Positions 1-13,300 of a stretch of 64,000 bases of DNA are shown here, one piece after another (position 1 is the first letter of the stretch; the number at the start of each line of letters is the position of its first letter). Source of the DNA: Paracamarosporium sp. OC-R06-R3 (Eukaryota > Ascomycota > Dothideomycetes > Pleosporales > Didymosphaeriaceae); assembly GCA_019828545.1 (NCBI GenBank), contig JACVRA010000056.1, forward strand, positions 1-64,000. Reading direction: 5' to 3'. The notes under the pieces are model-generated. The model made no database searches. It worked only from the letters and a program-made list of their open reading frames with translations, and had not been told where the DNA came from. The position numbers and the translations under genes are program-made.

Positions 1-228
1 TGCTGCCTCAATCGGATCCATATTGGTGGAGATGCGTCGCGTCAAAGTTGGGGTGTTGCATGGTGGGGTGGTGCACTGACTGACGTGGTGCACTGACTGC
101 CAAGATACGGTAGTGAGCTGAGCAGGTCAGTCATAGCCCCGCGATCTGTCAACACTCCATGATTGACTTGCTAGAAGCCCGGCTTCAGATTTGTGTCTCT
201 CTAGTCTCATCGCTACGTGCAAAGCCTT

Positions 229-1851
229 ATGGCAACCTCGTTTCTACATCTACCCGCAGAGATCGTCGAATTGATCGCAGGCCACCTGGGCCTTTCTGAT
301 CTCCGCAGCCTGCGCTTCGTCTGCAGAGAAGTCAACGCGAAAGTCACTGCGAGCAGCCGCTTCAAAGGATTTTGCGTTCACAAGAATGTTGAGTTGCGGA
401 AGTTCGACGTAGAAGAGCTAGGTGCTCGACTTTGCGAGCCAGGTGTCCAGAAATATCTGGAGCACCTAAAAATCACAGGTGTTCTCATTGTTACGAAAGG
501 CTTGGAGCGCATCATTCGGGGAAAGACAAAACCAGTCAATCTTGAAGATCCTTGTGGCATGAAGCGTGACATGATTGGGAATCGCTTCAATTCACGACGT
601 ATTGCAGCTTCTCAGTCTGATGTGATAGACGCCGAGTCTCAATTATCCGACTTCAGAAAGCAAATCCATGATCTCGACATAGAGCGAACGACCGGTCATG
701 ATTTAAGTGCCCTGGTTAATTTATTTCATATCATCAAGACGCACTGCAAAGGGGCTAGGCTTAAAAGTCTCACTCTCGATCTAGGCGTCCGTAGAGAGCG
801 AACCACTCTCCTTTCGCCAGCCGTGGGCGCTCGATTTCGACAGGTCTGGGAGACTGCGCAACATGTTCTTTCCGTTTCACTGCAAGCCTGGCATCGTAGC
901 GCTATAAGGATAGAACGCCTGGACGTCTTCTCTGAGACAGAAGCCTGCGGAGTACAGATCCGCGCTTTGGCTGCTCTCCAAAACCAAATTAACTTCAAAG
1001 ACCTCTACGGACTAAGAGCATTGTCTCTGAGCATTGGCAACCGAATGCTTCCCCTCAATGCTTCCGAACATATTCGCAATGCCGACAGTGATGAGGCGCG
1101 TCCAAACGAACAGTCAAGGATCACGCGCGAGAACGAACACCAGCAAACTCTTGTGGCACGCAGGGAAGAACATATGAGATTACTAAATGAGCCAGATAAT
1201 ATCACTGGGCTCGCAGACTGGCTACGACAGACGACATGCCTAGAAGAGCTATCTATCCGTAATTATTGGATACTCAATGGTTTGGATACAGCTGGCCCCG
1301 CCCTTGCCGGCCGCAGAGCCTTGGTCAGATACTTCGCGGAAAATGCACCGCTTCCAAATCTACGCAACTTGACCTTGTGGAGCGCGGACGTTGAAACCGG
1401 TCCACTCCTAACAATTCTAAGAAATAGTCCACGCCTAAAGTCACTCACAATGCGACAAGTGACCCTAACTGCATCCAATGAACAAAGCTGGAGGGCAGTG
1501 TTTGGCTATGTAACCTCGCATGACGCAGAAATAACCCATATCTACTTTGACAATCTCTTCGAGGAGAATGAGCTGCAGCACAGCTACGTCATTTGTTTTA
1601 CCCCAGGTACCGAGCCTGGGTACAGCATCGACAGCGGTGAAGATGGAAGTGCTCGAAAGCAAAGACTGGGACTACAGTATTGGAACTTCCACAGTCCGGG
1701 CGCTAATGGTTGGAATGCGTTCGAGCTTCACCGGCGAGAGGATGTTCTAAGAGGCATTGAATACCAGCTCAACCCACATTATATCGTTGGAACGCCCCAA
1801 ACCTCAATGTGGATGGAACAACGAAGGCGGGACCACGGTCCTCTTGCATAA
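229..1851 (+). CDS. F-box protein
   Basis: A single uninterrupted frame of 540 residues. I start at the ATG at 229; the frame is open a few codons further upstream but without an ATG. Residues about 5-45 read as an F-box (LPAEIVELIAGHL, then LRSLRFVCREVNAKV), the Skp1-binding motif of SCF ubiquitin ligases. The rest has scattered leucine-rich stretches (for example LEELSIRNYW, LPNLRNLTLWS, SPRLKSLTMRQ), as in the many fungal F-box proteins with degenerate LRRs that would select the substrate. The substrate cannot be told. This is an accessory-type gene at the edge of a gene-poor tract. Family call firm, role inferred. Confidence 0.85.
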   Translation: MATSFLHLPAEIVELIAGHLGLSDLRSLRFVCREVNAKVTASSRFKGFCVHKNVELRKFDVEELGARLCEPGVQKYLEHLKITGVLIVTKGLERIIRGKTKPVNLEDPCGMKRDMIGNRFNSRRIAASQSDVIDAESQLSDFRKQIHDLDIERTTGHDLSALVNLFHIIKTHCKGARLKSLTLDLGVRRERTTLLSPAVGARFRQVWETAQHVLSVSLQAWHRSAIRIERLDVFSETEACGVQIRALAALQNQINFKDLYGLRALSLSIGNRMLPLNASEHIRNADSDEARPNEQSRITRENEHQQTLVARREEHMRLLNEPDNITGLADWLRQTTCLEELSIRNYWILNGLDTAGPALAGRRALVRYFAENAPLPNLRNLTLWSADVETGPLLTILRNSPRLKSLTMRQVTLTASNEQSWRAVFGYVTSHDAEITHIYFDNLFEENELQHSYVICFTPGTEPGYSIDSGEDGSARKQRLGLQYWNFHSPGANGWNAFELHRREDVLRGIEYQLNPHYIVGTPQTSMWMEQRRRDHGPLA

Positions 1852-2748
1852 GCTTGACTCCTTGAATGGTATGCATGCTCAGCTTAGAAGGAATATATGT
1901 TGTTGCTATGGTCAACTGACCTAGGAACTAGGGTCTCGTTGAAGGAAAATATTTCAGGATCGAGAACAGGAGGGAATCGCACGGGATAGGCGTAATCATA
2001 TCATTCCATTCCTAAAGTTACAGTATCTACTGAGACACCAATACAACTTGATCCGCTCTCGTGTATGATTAGAATCACCCTTAGACCCAGCAGATTCAAG
2101 TGAACTTAAATGCGGCATTTTCACTTTCTATTGCAGGCATTATGAGAATAGGAAAATTTACGAAAACTTAGACTACAAAGATCTAAGACGTTGCCGCACC
2201 AACACCTTAGGCACCGCTGCGTAACAGGCTTGGCATCACAGGACCACTTTCTCTTACATCTTCCACGGAGCAAGACAAAATTCGACAACGAAAGCGTAAA
2301 CAAAGTTGTCGCAATATCATGCAACGCTGCTTGCCCAAACCGCCACATGGAAATCTTCCTGCAACGAGCGTTTCCCGCTACGATATCAGAATAACCTCCC
2401 GTAACGAGGTGAAGCTCAGTTCCCGCTACGGAGCCAGCTAGAATACAATCAGCCGCTGTTTCATCTCCATACCAGAGCCTTCACACAGGCAAGACTGCCA
2501 CAGCTACTACCACTCCTCCTTCAGAGAAGCGACAGAACCCATCTAGACCCCACAAGCCACACGCTCCTCAAAGCAGCCGCCCAACACGCTAACACCCAGC
2601 AACCTATCAAACCTCGAGGAAACACAAGTCTTACGCAGATATTCCCCACTCGCAATCGAAAACACCACAACGTACACCACACCACACCGAATATCCGCCT
2701 TACCTCACAAGCCCAATTCCTTACAGGCCAAACCCTATCCAAGTCCAG
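1852..2748. other. Intergenic, no gene seen
   Basis: About 0.9 kb after the F-box gene. Only short frames on both strands with no recognisable protein, and no RNA gene pattern seen. Confidence 0.5.

Positions 2749-2839
<91 letters not shown>
2749..2839. repeat. (AAC)n microsatellite, about 30 units
   Basis: An uninterrupted AAC trinucleotide run of about 91 bp on the + strand. On the minus strand it would encode a poly-valine run inside a frame with no other protein character, so I treat it as non-coding. Confidence 0.95.
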
Positions 2840-5800
2840 TATGACGTACGAGCGGCAGACACGCTACTCCCCGCCAAGCACACCAACCGAGTAAAAAACA
2901 TAGCTTCGAATCTAGTCTTGCTCTAAGTATAAGCCTTCACCGCCGATCAAAGCGTTACTCGATACTACTGTTGGACATGGCGTCACTGGCTTACTGGGAT
3001 GCGCATCCCGTGCGCTAGCTGGGTACTCGGACACGTGGTTTGTACTGAGCGAGTCCTGTCCGGGGTGCATGTTGGGGCGGGACGGGAGTGTGGTGTTGTG
3101 TGGTAGGGAGGCGGGGAGGCGGGGAGGGAGTGGTGGAGTGTGGTTGTGCTTTGTGTTGGGTGCTTCAGGGTGGTTGGGGTCGGGGTGGGACATATGGTGA
3201 CGGGATATAATGTGGTCTGGGGATTGTTGTGGTTAGATTGATGTGGGAGGGGGCATGGTTGTGCGGAAGTTTGTACGGATGGTGCTTGAGTAGGGGGTAG
3301 TGAAGCTTGAGAGGGGGGGAGGAGGGTAGTCATAGCATTCTGCTGAGGATGAGAGGAGTGGTAGATTTAGGGTCTTGCATGGATAGGATGGCGGAGGTTA
3401 GGGCACGCGGGTTCCTGGGGCGTGGCTGGGATTGTGGGTGGGTTCACGGAGCGTGGGAATGCAGGTTTGATTTATCTGTAAGAGTGTATCGATGCTAGTA
3501 CTATATGATTAATCCCCTACCAATGAGTGTCTCTATGTCCATGCGGATCGACTTTGACACAGTAAAGGTTATTTCCGATGCGGAGAAAGGGTGGTATTTT
3601 ACCTAAATGCGATCCTGGAATACACGGATGTACCTTATTAGTTTATGCTTTGATGCCGCTAAGGCGACCTTCGCTACCATGTACGATTGTAATAGGCCCA
3701 GAGGAATGACCCAATGAATGGACGTTGACATGCACAGGTGTCGGCTGATGAACGTACGACCAACATACCTCGTCTTATTCGAATGTCACTCCACAGCGAG
3801 CCATTCGTCGTCAGGCAGATGCGAGGTTGCAAACAGCGAAGTAACCCAAAGCCAACGCTGATCAGATAATAGAAGCAAATGTGCTAGCCATCACCAGTCC
3901 GACACGTGACTTATGCCTATTAGTCGCCATACACGCTTACTCTAACAAACCTAGGGAGACATGAGTCGCACCACATTTCGTCTGAACCGCATAGGGCATG
4001 GCCTGGTCTGCACCCGCGTCCTCCCCGTCGACCTAAAAGTTAGGCGACGTGGACGCGCTTGTCGAGTGTGTTCGCTTCACCGATCGGCCAATCTAGAGCG
4101 ATCTATGACCTTCCTTCCCGGTAATATACCGCAAACCTGGTCATAACGCGCCCCACGCCCCGATGTTCTGTCTTCTAAGGATTGTACCGGTACATGGTCG
4201 TAGGAATTTGAGATGCAGGAATTCGCGGCAAGGGCGGGTATTTAGGCTGTGTTGGAATGCTGAGTGCGGGCGTGGGTTGGTCTAGCTGTGTTAAATGTAT
4301 GTTTAGAGTGTGATTGTCTGGCGTGGAATGTCTTGTTGCTTGGAAAGAGTGGGTTCAAGGTGAGACTGTATAGACGTTCAAGAATTTACCAACTATTAAA
4401 ATATCCGGCAGTGGTGATGACTATAGCGATAGGACAGCTCGATGAACTCAATGATTGAGGCTGAGACAGGTTTGGCCAGTATCACACGGTACCTACCTTC
4501 CACGGTTAACGATAGCTATGCCTAGCTGTGCATGCAAGTATTGCGCATCGCAATCCAATCTTTTGCGACCAACTTCTCATAGTTAAATTATTTTGGTCAC
4601 CGCGATCACATAATTCGTCCAGTGTCCATCACTCCTACATCTTAGTTTCGGAGGAAAGTATGTTTTTAAACATACTTGCTGGAGAAGACCCACCATTGCG
4701 ATCTTCGACTTGGCTTACCGACGACAGGATAGTAATCCATACGAGTAAGCTGTGACGGTGATGAAGGGTGGTTGTGCTGATGACAAGCTGGCGTGTCTTG
4801 TGAGCCATTTCAACTGCCTCCCAATAATGATCGGCGAATGGACAATGGCTCGAAGGACATATCAATGTACCGGTATATTTCCGTGGATTCTAGTATCAGG
4901 AGAAACGTTTGGATCCTTGTTTTGATCCAGGATTGGTAACACGATGGCGGACTTTGTTCTAATGACGTGGGTTTGACCAATCCCGTTCCGGAGATGCGAT
5001 GCAGTTTGATACGAGCCAGCCCCAGAATAGTAGACTGGGCAGGGTGGTGGTTATAAACCTCCAATTGTTGCACGAACCATCCACTCATTGTCCGTAGCAC
5101 GTAATATCCTTTTTATGGCAGAGAGAAACGATAGGCCCAGGCAGTGTGTTGCTCTTGGCGACAGGTTTGAGTACGAATAAGGACATCAATAATCCTTGAG
5201 AATCCCTTGGAAAGGCATTGGTGGGCTAGCTGTAGCATTGCATCTGAACGTATTTTTCTGTTATTAATCCCTTTGGCCAGTGTGCACTTCGCACAACCTA
5301 ATGCGGCTCAAAACTGATCGAAGGTGAACGGACATACTGTGTCTTGGATGGACAAATGGAAAGTGTGCAGCATTGTTGGACGTAGCGCGCAGGATCCGCA
5401 GGGCAGTGTCGTCTTTGTTTACGGTGTTGGAAGCTGCATGCGTTTGGTTGGAGTTCCATTGTGGCTAAGCCATCGGTTCCTGCCGGGCTGACTTTACACC
5501 CTAGGGTGGTACGGTTTCTCCACGTGGATAACGTCAACATGCGTTATTGAGTATCGATCTTTGCGTCGCTGACCTTTCCTGACCGAGGCGACGCTTCGTA
5601 TGCGGTGTTCAGGGGCCAGATGCAGGAGGATGACTGACAGTTGGCACTGCTTAGCGATGAACATCCACGCTCATGCAGCCGTGGACACGCGAAGTGAGTT
5701 ATTTGAGGGGTTTTGATGCTGCTCCTTCCTCATTCGACCCGCGCTCCCTAAAAGAGCAGGACCAAGGAACATCACGGAGGATGTGGAGAGAAGGGTGCAT

Positions 5801-8283
5801 CGGACGCTTTGGGGGGCCATCCATGTCTTTTAATCCGTTTTCCGTTTTGGTCGGAGCCTCCGATCGGTGTGATCTGTATTGAGAGTTGGAGGACGAGTCG
5901 TGATCGGACAGCCTGCGTAAGGCTGGTTTTGTCACGTGCTCGCATTGCAAATCAGTGCATCTAACAACAAGGTTACAGCTTGTGTTGTTGATCCCGTGCG
6001 GATGTCAAGTTCAGGTGGAACGCCAGGTATCGAGAAACAAAAAGAGAAATTGGTATACGTAGGTGCGCGTTGCCGGGCTGCTAAAGTCAGGAGTGTTCTC
6101 GAACTCTACCAACACTCAGCCAGGCGCCCTGCAGGGATGAACAGCATTCACGAGGGTGCCGCGAAAAAGCAATAAACGGTTGTGCAGTAGCCGATTGGGC
6201 AATGCTTTCGTAGATTCGCGACGGGATTTTTGAGCCTCCGCCACAAGCCTCGCGATTTGCATGAGGATCCCTCCTTCGAGGCTGTCGTGCATATTGAGCA
6301 TGTCTATCGACCCTGGCAATGACCATCATCACCATGACACAATCCACGCGGGGAGCAACGGTCAGGCGAGTGGCTGGCGGATAACGTCCCAGGGTGGGTC
6401 AGACCCTGGAGCTTCCGTACGGCGTACAATACATGCGAGGCTCTCCCCTGCACGCGGCTTAGGTGGTGTAGGGAAAGCTCGTGTGATGATGACGAGATAA
6501 GCGTGGAATGGATGGGAACAGCCCCAAACGACTAGCCGTTGTTGTGCTGCGATGATCATGTGTGCCATGCTGCACAACGCGAAGACTTCTGGAGTAGCGC
6601 ATGTTGCAGAAGGCGGCAGTGTGGGTGTTCGCAAACGACAAGGTGGCTCTGGGAGAGCGATGGCAGGCTGGGATGGGCAAAAGGTGGTCTCGGGCTTCCA
6701 GAAACCTTCCGTGCCTCCAAGATTCGCGTGCGCAAGCAAGGGTGCCCTGGCAGGCACATCCGCTGAATCGATGCTCGTCACTATAACGGATGCTGTATAG
6801 ATCGCTCCTCAGGCTGTCGCGGGTTGCACAGAGGCGGAGAAACAGAAAGCCTCTCGCGCCGATGGGCTGTCACCGTCCTGATTGATGCCAGGCGACGTCG
6901 AGCTCGCAGATGGACACGTACGTGCTCTGCCCCTGCAACCGACCTTCAGCACTGTATGTACGTATCAAAATTAGGTTGCCCTTTTGGCGCGCAAGACGGC
7001 GAAGATGCCGGATCTCCATCCATGCATCCTCCACTGTCGCCGTTTCTCCTTTGCGCCGCGGGGAGCCTCTGCTGCACGGTCGGTGTCACACGGCCATCAG
7101 GCAACGGACGTTCTGTGACACAGGGCGCGGTTTGGAGCACTCAGGCTGTGAGGCCGTCGAGAGCACGACGCCGCTGATACGTGGGAGGGCGATTCTGACG
7201 CGGGCCCGTCGAGGGAGCTGGCCACCCAGTTGTGGCATGGACGGGTAAATGGCATGCGCAAGCGGAAATTTACACGCCTTGTCAGCGTCCCAGCACGGCG
7301 TCGGTACTTGGAGTCCCACAGCGCAGGATGGGCGGGCCGACATATGCGAATGAGAGGCGGCTGGTTGTTCTGGGCCCAACCACCCTATGGTGCTGTGCGG
7401 ACCCAGACGACGGAAGGGGTGAAGATGTGTGCGGCGAGCCATCGTCGCCCAGCGGCCGGGGACAAGGTGGACGACGTGGCCAGACAGGCATAGCACCGCC
7501 GAGGGCATCGGACGCGCGAGCTGAGGGCGGTGGGCCGGGGGCGCCAGCGAATGCAGCAGCATGAGGGAGGCGTCGACAGCCGCGAGAGCATTAGCCTGTC
7601 CCGCGGGTGCTCCGGGGTCGTGTTGGTCCCCAAGGATTTGCGGACGGTGAAGCACGTGACCTTGCAAAAGGTACTAGCGCGGCGGTGGCAGCCATTTCGT
7701 AATTTCTCGTGTTTGTCCTCGCGCTCCCATTCACAGCACTCCTCTCGCGTCTGGATCAGCACTGGATCAGAAAGCCCCGGGACGGTGCAGCGGCCGCGAA
7801 CACAAGGCAGGCCAGAGCACGCACCCAGCGACCCCTACTAACCGCGCCGGCCAGGCCTAGCGAGCGAGCGAGCGCTGCAGAGGCATCCCAGCACCGCAAC
7901 TTGGCCAGCAACATTTTCGCGCACCGCCACGGCTCCCTCACGCCGCTGAGGCGGGCTTCTTCCTCTTGCCTGCGCGCTGCCTGCCCTCGCGCGCACCGCC
8001 CGCTCCCAGCGCTCCTCTCCCAGCGCCCTCTCCGGCCTCCAGCCCGCAGCCCGCGTCCGCTCGTCGTCGCCCACGCCCACCCTCGCGCAGTGCTACAGCA
8101 CCTGCAGCCGCCGGCGCGCAACCGAGGCACCCCCCTGGCCTCGCCTCCTAGCTCGATTCGCCAAACCCATCACGCCTCGTCTGTTGGCGTCCGAAGTCTT
8201 AACTCTCGCTTGAGCGGTGCCCTTTCGCAAAGGCAGCACAGCTTCGCAGGGTGCGTGCCTGCCCGTTGCGCGGTGGGACGTCC
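2840..8283. other. Gene-poor tract upstream of the Zn2Cys6 gene
   Basis: About 5.4 kb with no frame I can defend as a gene. It holds a G-rich segment (about 3060-3460). From about 6.8 kb the GC content rises towards the next gene, and the last 600 bp are C-rich and probably promoter and 5' leader of the Zn2Cys6 gene. The many overlapping frames at 6.2-8.3 kb are what GC-rich DNA gives by chance. Confidence 0.5.
3106..3128 (+). other. Potential G-quadruplex
   Basis: Four runs of 3-4 G separated by loops of 4, 4 and 1 bases (GGG at 3106, GGGG at 3113 and 3121, GGG at 3126), inside a wider G/T-rich tract. It meets the usual G3+N1-7 pattern. No gene is close enough to assign a role. Confidence 0.6.
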
Positions 8284-10363
8284 ATGTCCTTTCCACAGCC
8301 TTACCCGCAGGCGCCCTCGCACGCCGCCATGTCCAATAACATGGCCGACCACCACGCCCGACAAAATCCATCCTATCCGTCGCCCAGCCATTCCTATCCC
8401 TCACCACAGATGCCCGCCTACACCTATCCCCCGCCCCAGGGCCAGCCCGGCGCGGAGCCCTACCGCTCGCCCCAGGGCGCCAACATGAACCTGCCACCGC
8501 TCAACCTGCCGCCCATACGTGTCGATGGCCAGCAGCAGCAACAGGTCCCCCAGCAGCAACAGCCAGGCCAGCCCATGGGCTCTCCCCTCCCACCGCCGCA
8601 GCAGCACGGAATGCCGCAGTACTACGCGCATCCAGGACACCCGCCGCCCGGCCAGCCTATGCCCATGGGCTCGCAGCATCTCGCCATGCGCTACCAGCTG
8701 CCGCCTCAGCCCGGCGAGCAGAGGATGATGTCGGGCGGTCGCCACAAGAAGGAGATCAAGCGGCGCACCAAGACGGGCTGCCTGACGTGTCGCAAGCGGA
8801 GAATAAAGGTACGTGTGCGATCGAGCTCGACGGTGCGCGATCAAAGACGCGCCGCGGTGCGCGTGGAGCGTGTTGAAGGTGCGGGCACGTACTTGGAGAC
8901 CGCGGTGTCGTCTGTAACCGAGCCACCATGAAGCGAGCGATCCAAACTATTTCGCTCCTCTAATCCAACCTCACCTCTTCGCGCAATAAGCTGACCTCAT
9001 TATTTTCTAGTGCGACGAAGCCCACCCTGTGTGTCGCAACTGCCAGAAAAGCAAGCGCGAGTGCATGGGCTACGACCCCATCTTCAAGCAACAACCAGGA
9101 CCCGCCAACCTCCAACCTGCTCCCAATACGACTCCGCACCAGCCCACCGTGCCTGCTTCCTCCCCGCCTGCCTCTGCATCGTCGCAGTACAGTCCCCAGG
9201 TGCCCCAGGGCTACGCGCCCGCTGCAACTGCCGGCTACGCACCCGCAACTTCGACTGCCAGCTCCACGCCCTCTCATCACGACAACTTCAACAACCCTGC
9301 CATCGACCCTGCGCTCGCTGCCACTGACCCCGCAATGAACGGACAGGCGTCGTACAATGGTGCGCATGTGTTGCAGGCTGGGCTCCGAGGTAGTCCCTAC
9401 TCATCTACTGCGTCAGAAGCACCACTTTTAAAAGGTAAGGCTTCCAGCCTATTTGCCCTGGAGTGCATCGTCCCGGAACACGTTCTAATGTCACAACTAG
9501 GGCGACCACTACGCATTGAAGAGATATTCTCCATCTGCGGTTACAACCCACCGGAGGTGCCCCCCCACCACGGTGCCTTTTCTCACGAACTCGATGATGA
9601 GTTCTCTTTCATGTTCAACAAGGACTACTGCATAGGACTTGATTTAATGCTAGAGACAAACTGGTTTTCAGCAAACAACAACGCCGTAAATCGGGTTCTT
9701 AGCGACCATAATCTCCACGAGGAGGCGCACTTCTTTGTCGAAACTGTCAAGATCAAGACTGGCGCTGCGGACGTGAGCCAGGTATTCAGTCAAGAAGCTC
9801 GCCTCATTTGGCATCTTTTGGGCACTTGTCGGATACCGTCAAATGGTATCAACGATGGCCCCGCTACCAACACTGAACATGATGACCTCGCATTGAGGGA
9901 AGCCCGAGCTCGATTCGAAGTTTTAGAGGCGCTCCTGACCAACCAAACTCTGGAATCCAACCCCCTGCGTCAGTTGTCGTATCCTACCGGGTTTTCAGAA
10001 GATGAGAATGACAAACTCATATTCTGGGATCAGCTTGGTGAATTCGTGGTCCACGCCAACATCGAGGCTGCGATAGATGGGAACGCTGAGATGGCGCTTA
10101 CCAGGATGCGGAACGTTCTCAAGGCGCGCGAGGTTCGCGATGCTATCTACTCAATTGCTCTTGCCCGACAGCTCGGTAACCGCGTCCGTGGCTTCCCTGA
10201 CGGTGTCCCTCACCCCAACGTGCACGATCCCGAGAACGATGTCAATAAGCTCAGCGTCGCGATGTCATTCATCAGCCATGAGTGCCGAGCTGGTACTCAA
10301 CAGGTTATTGCTCGTATTTGCGACATGGCTTGCTTATCTTGGAGGGTTAGTAGAGGCCCGTAG
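8284..10363 (+). CDS. Zn2Cys6 transcription factor
   Basis: Model: exons 8284-8808, 9011-9434 and 9501-10363. The first intron (202 bp, GTACGT..TTCTAG) lies inside the zinc cluster, between Cys 2 and Cys 3. Splicing gives C166-x2-C169-x6-C176-x6-C183-x2-C186-x6-C193, a complete fungal binuclear cluster preceded by a basic stretch (KKEIKRRTKTG). The first 150 residues are Pro/Gln-rich. The second intron (66 bp) is a multiple of three, so the frame also reads through it; GTAAGG, CTAAT and CTAG argue that it is spliced. The rest is a helical region typical of fungal regulators. The 3' end is uncertain: GTTAGT at 10346 could be another donor. Nuclear DNA-binding protein; targets unknown. Confidence 0.85.
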
Positions 10364-13300
10364 TGTGGTCCTCTACGACCCCCAATAGGCATTACGATGG
10401 ACGGATCAAACGGTATATCGAGCCGCCATTGAATTTATCCCGCGTTCGGCACCTGTTTACTCGACCTCGCCCGATTATGTAACAGTATCGAATGGTTATT
10501 TTCCCTCACTGCATCATTCCCCAAATTTCTCATCTTGCCTGTTTCGACTGGTCTGCTTTTATCCTTCGTTCGAAAAGATTTTATTCGATTCTCAAAGCAA
10601 AAATTCCCCCCGTTACTTCACCTGCGCTAGTTCCTCTTCTGCATGGATCACGAGAGCACGGCAGCAAGATATCCCCGGTTCCCTCTGTCTACATACCACG
10701 CTATCTCACTTCTAGTGAGCCGCCTCCTTTGTACTTTCTAGTTGTGGAAGATCCACCATGGTTTTTTGATTATTTCGGGCATGTAGCGATGGTGTTGGAT
10801 GTGTTTGTGTCGCGGCACATAGTTGCCAGGGTTTGACGGAACTTGAAAGGGACTAGAATGAACGCAATCTAATTTCTAACAGTCGATCGTCCACCTCCTT
10901 TACTTTCGATGCCAGCCACGATCGCCGCGTTTGCTTCAAGAGTGCTCGGGGTCATGCACTGACCCGTCATGGAACTGTGCCAATTCAACGTCTTTACTGG
11001 ATGCATTCTTGTCGCGCTGCTTGGTCGATTGGCATCAGCAAACCAAGTAATCTGTTACTCAACCTGACCGTGAACCATAGGCACCAAACAACGAATTCCA
11101 CTGCTACTGCAAGCTCAATTGCTCGTCCAATGACCAACGATACTCCACTACATCAGCATTCAGCCCAACAACACCCCAGAAACGAATATGCACTCAACCT
11201 CACCGCTATTCCAGTGCCACCTTCAACCTCAATTCACGACACTCCATCGTTGCACGCAATCTCCACCCACAGATGAACATCCAAGACTTTGAGGATGCTT
11301 GGTTAGCCTCCCGAGTAACGTTCTGGCTATCACATAAAGGGAATGGAGTGGCAGCGCGACCCGGGTTACAGACGAGGCGCAACGTCTAACAAACAGCTTC
11401 GGAGAATATCCGTCAAGATGGGTCGGTGAACGTTACATACGTCGCAGCCCGGGTGTCAAGCGATGCCGATCACAGCGGGTTGGCGGTGGGTTGTACGACA
11501 ACCGTCGTCGAATGATGTACAGCATGGCGCATTGCTGGAAGCGAGGGCAGCTCCAGGTGACAACTGTCCCCTCGGGCGTTTCGGCATGGTGCGGTGGCGC
11601 GAACATGCGGTCTGTGTGAGAGATGAGGTGGGGCTGTACGATGTTGGCTAAGAAGAAGGCGCTTGTGGTTCGCGGTTTGGGTGAACACGACATGGCAAGC
11701 TTGACACACCCGAAGCTGCCGGCCAGCATGCGATTACACTGAATCCTTCCATCTTGTTCGTGAAGGCGATGCGACATGAGCCGAGATTTACATGCATGAG
11801 TCGAGGCAGGGGTGTGTACAAGTCTCAGCGGCGCTTTCTTCCTCTTCTTATTGGGCGTCAACCTCTCTGCTACTATGCCTTACCACGGGCACCTCTGCAT
11901 ACTAGCTGGTCTTCACATATATGATCAAACGTCCAATATCTGCGCAGCTTGCTTCGCACGACACCAACGGAGGTTCAAAGATGGTGTACCAACACGCCCC
12001 AACAAGTCCGAGACAACAGGCACCAATGGTTTACGGACATGTCTGCCCACCAACATGCAGAGCCAGCACATTGGTCTTGTGATCTGGAGCCTCGCCTGGT
12101 GTCGGAAGGTAAGCCGGCGAAGGATTGCAATCCGAATGTGAGGCGGTACCATCTGGGGCGGGTATCGTGGTTCGCTTCGGGGAGGATGCTAGATGGGATA
12201 ATATGGCGAGCCATTTCGCGATTCGGGCATCCGGAGCGGATTCATCGCTGAATCTACGTGTCAGTGTAGCAACGGTCGGGAAAAGATATAGGACTTCATG
12301 AGCTATTATGAAGTGTGGATCTTCCTTGAGGCTTGTGCAAGCCCCTCGAGACACATACCCCATAGCGACATCAAGAGACGCCCATTAACAAACTACTTCT
12401 CTCGATACAGCTGGACAACTTTCCCGAAACTGCAACCTGTACTTGGTAAATTGTACTCGCGAGACTACTATGTCGTACTCCGTGACTTGCTACTTCGCCC
12501 ACAGATTAAGAACATTTACTTAGATATCTTTTCGAAAACCATAGGAATATCTTGATCACACGCAGTATTGAATCGTAACTCCCTGGCCCCGTACTCTCCT
12601 CCCAAGCAAACTAAATACCCAAGAAAATGGAAAGGGGGAAATCCTTGGTTTCATTATCTCCCTCCCGTACCACCGCTTTGAGTGCTCGATGATCAAACCT
12701 ATCTAGGGCCGCAGTTCGTGATGAGGATGTTGTAGGCTACTACGTACTTGATTTTATGGTATGTGGGAGGGTGGGAGGTGTGTATCCTAGGATAGAGAAT
12801 AGCTTTGAAATGAAATGAGATGAGATGGGATAGGATGGGATGAGAGGAGTGTCCTCCGGGTCTGGAAGTGAGAAGCTGTGGAGGGACGAGGGGTACGTGC
12901 TAGTTGGGAGCTGAGTGATGAAGGTGTTGGCTGGTGGTGTTTGGATTTTTGGGTTGGGGATTGAGGGGCTGGTTGGATGGTTTGTGGTAGTTTTGTGTGT
13001 GGGGTTGGGTGGATGGTGTAGTGAGTGGTATGGGGTGATGTGTGATTGGGGGAGAAGAGAGAATGAGTGTAGGTGTGTGGGTGGAGTGTTGGGTTTGAAA
13101 TGGTTTATTTGGGAGTGTTTGGATGGGATGGTATGTGTGATAGTATGGGTAGTGTGAACTGGTGAAGCGTCATGCTCAAGGTAACTCGCTGCTGCTCAAT
13201 GTGTAGTATATGTCGGCTGGTGCAAGAATTGAGGCTGACATTCAGCAGCAGTAGTCTACTCTCCGGTTATTCAAACTTCCTAATAGGGCAAATATATATA

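Noticed and set aside
2521..2901. Minus-strand frame with a long poly-valine run
   Set aside because: The run is the translation of the (AAC)n microsatellite; the flanks show no protein character.
6087..8497. Many overlapping frames of 60-260 residues on both strands
   Set aside because: High GC content removes stop codons; the translations are Arg/Pro/Ala-rich with no domain, and lie in the promoter and leader of the Zn2Cys6 gene.
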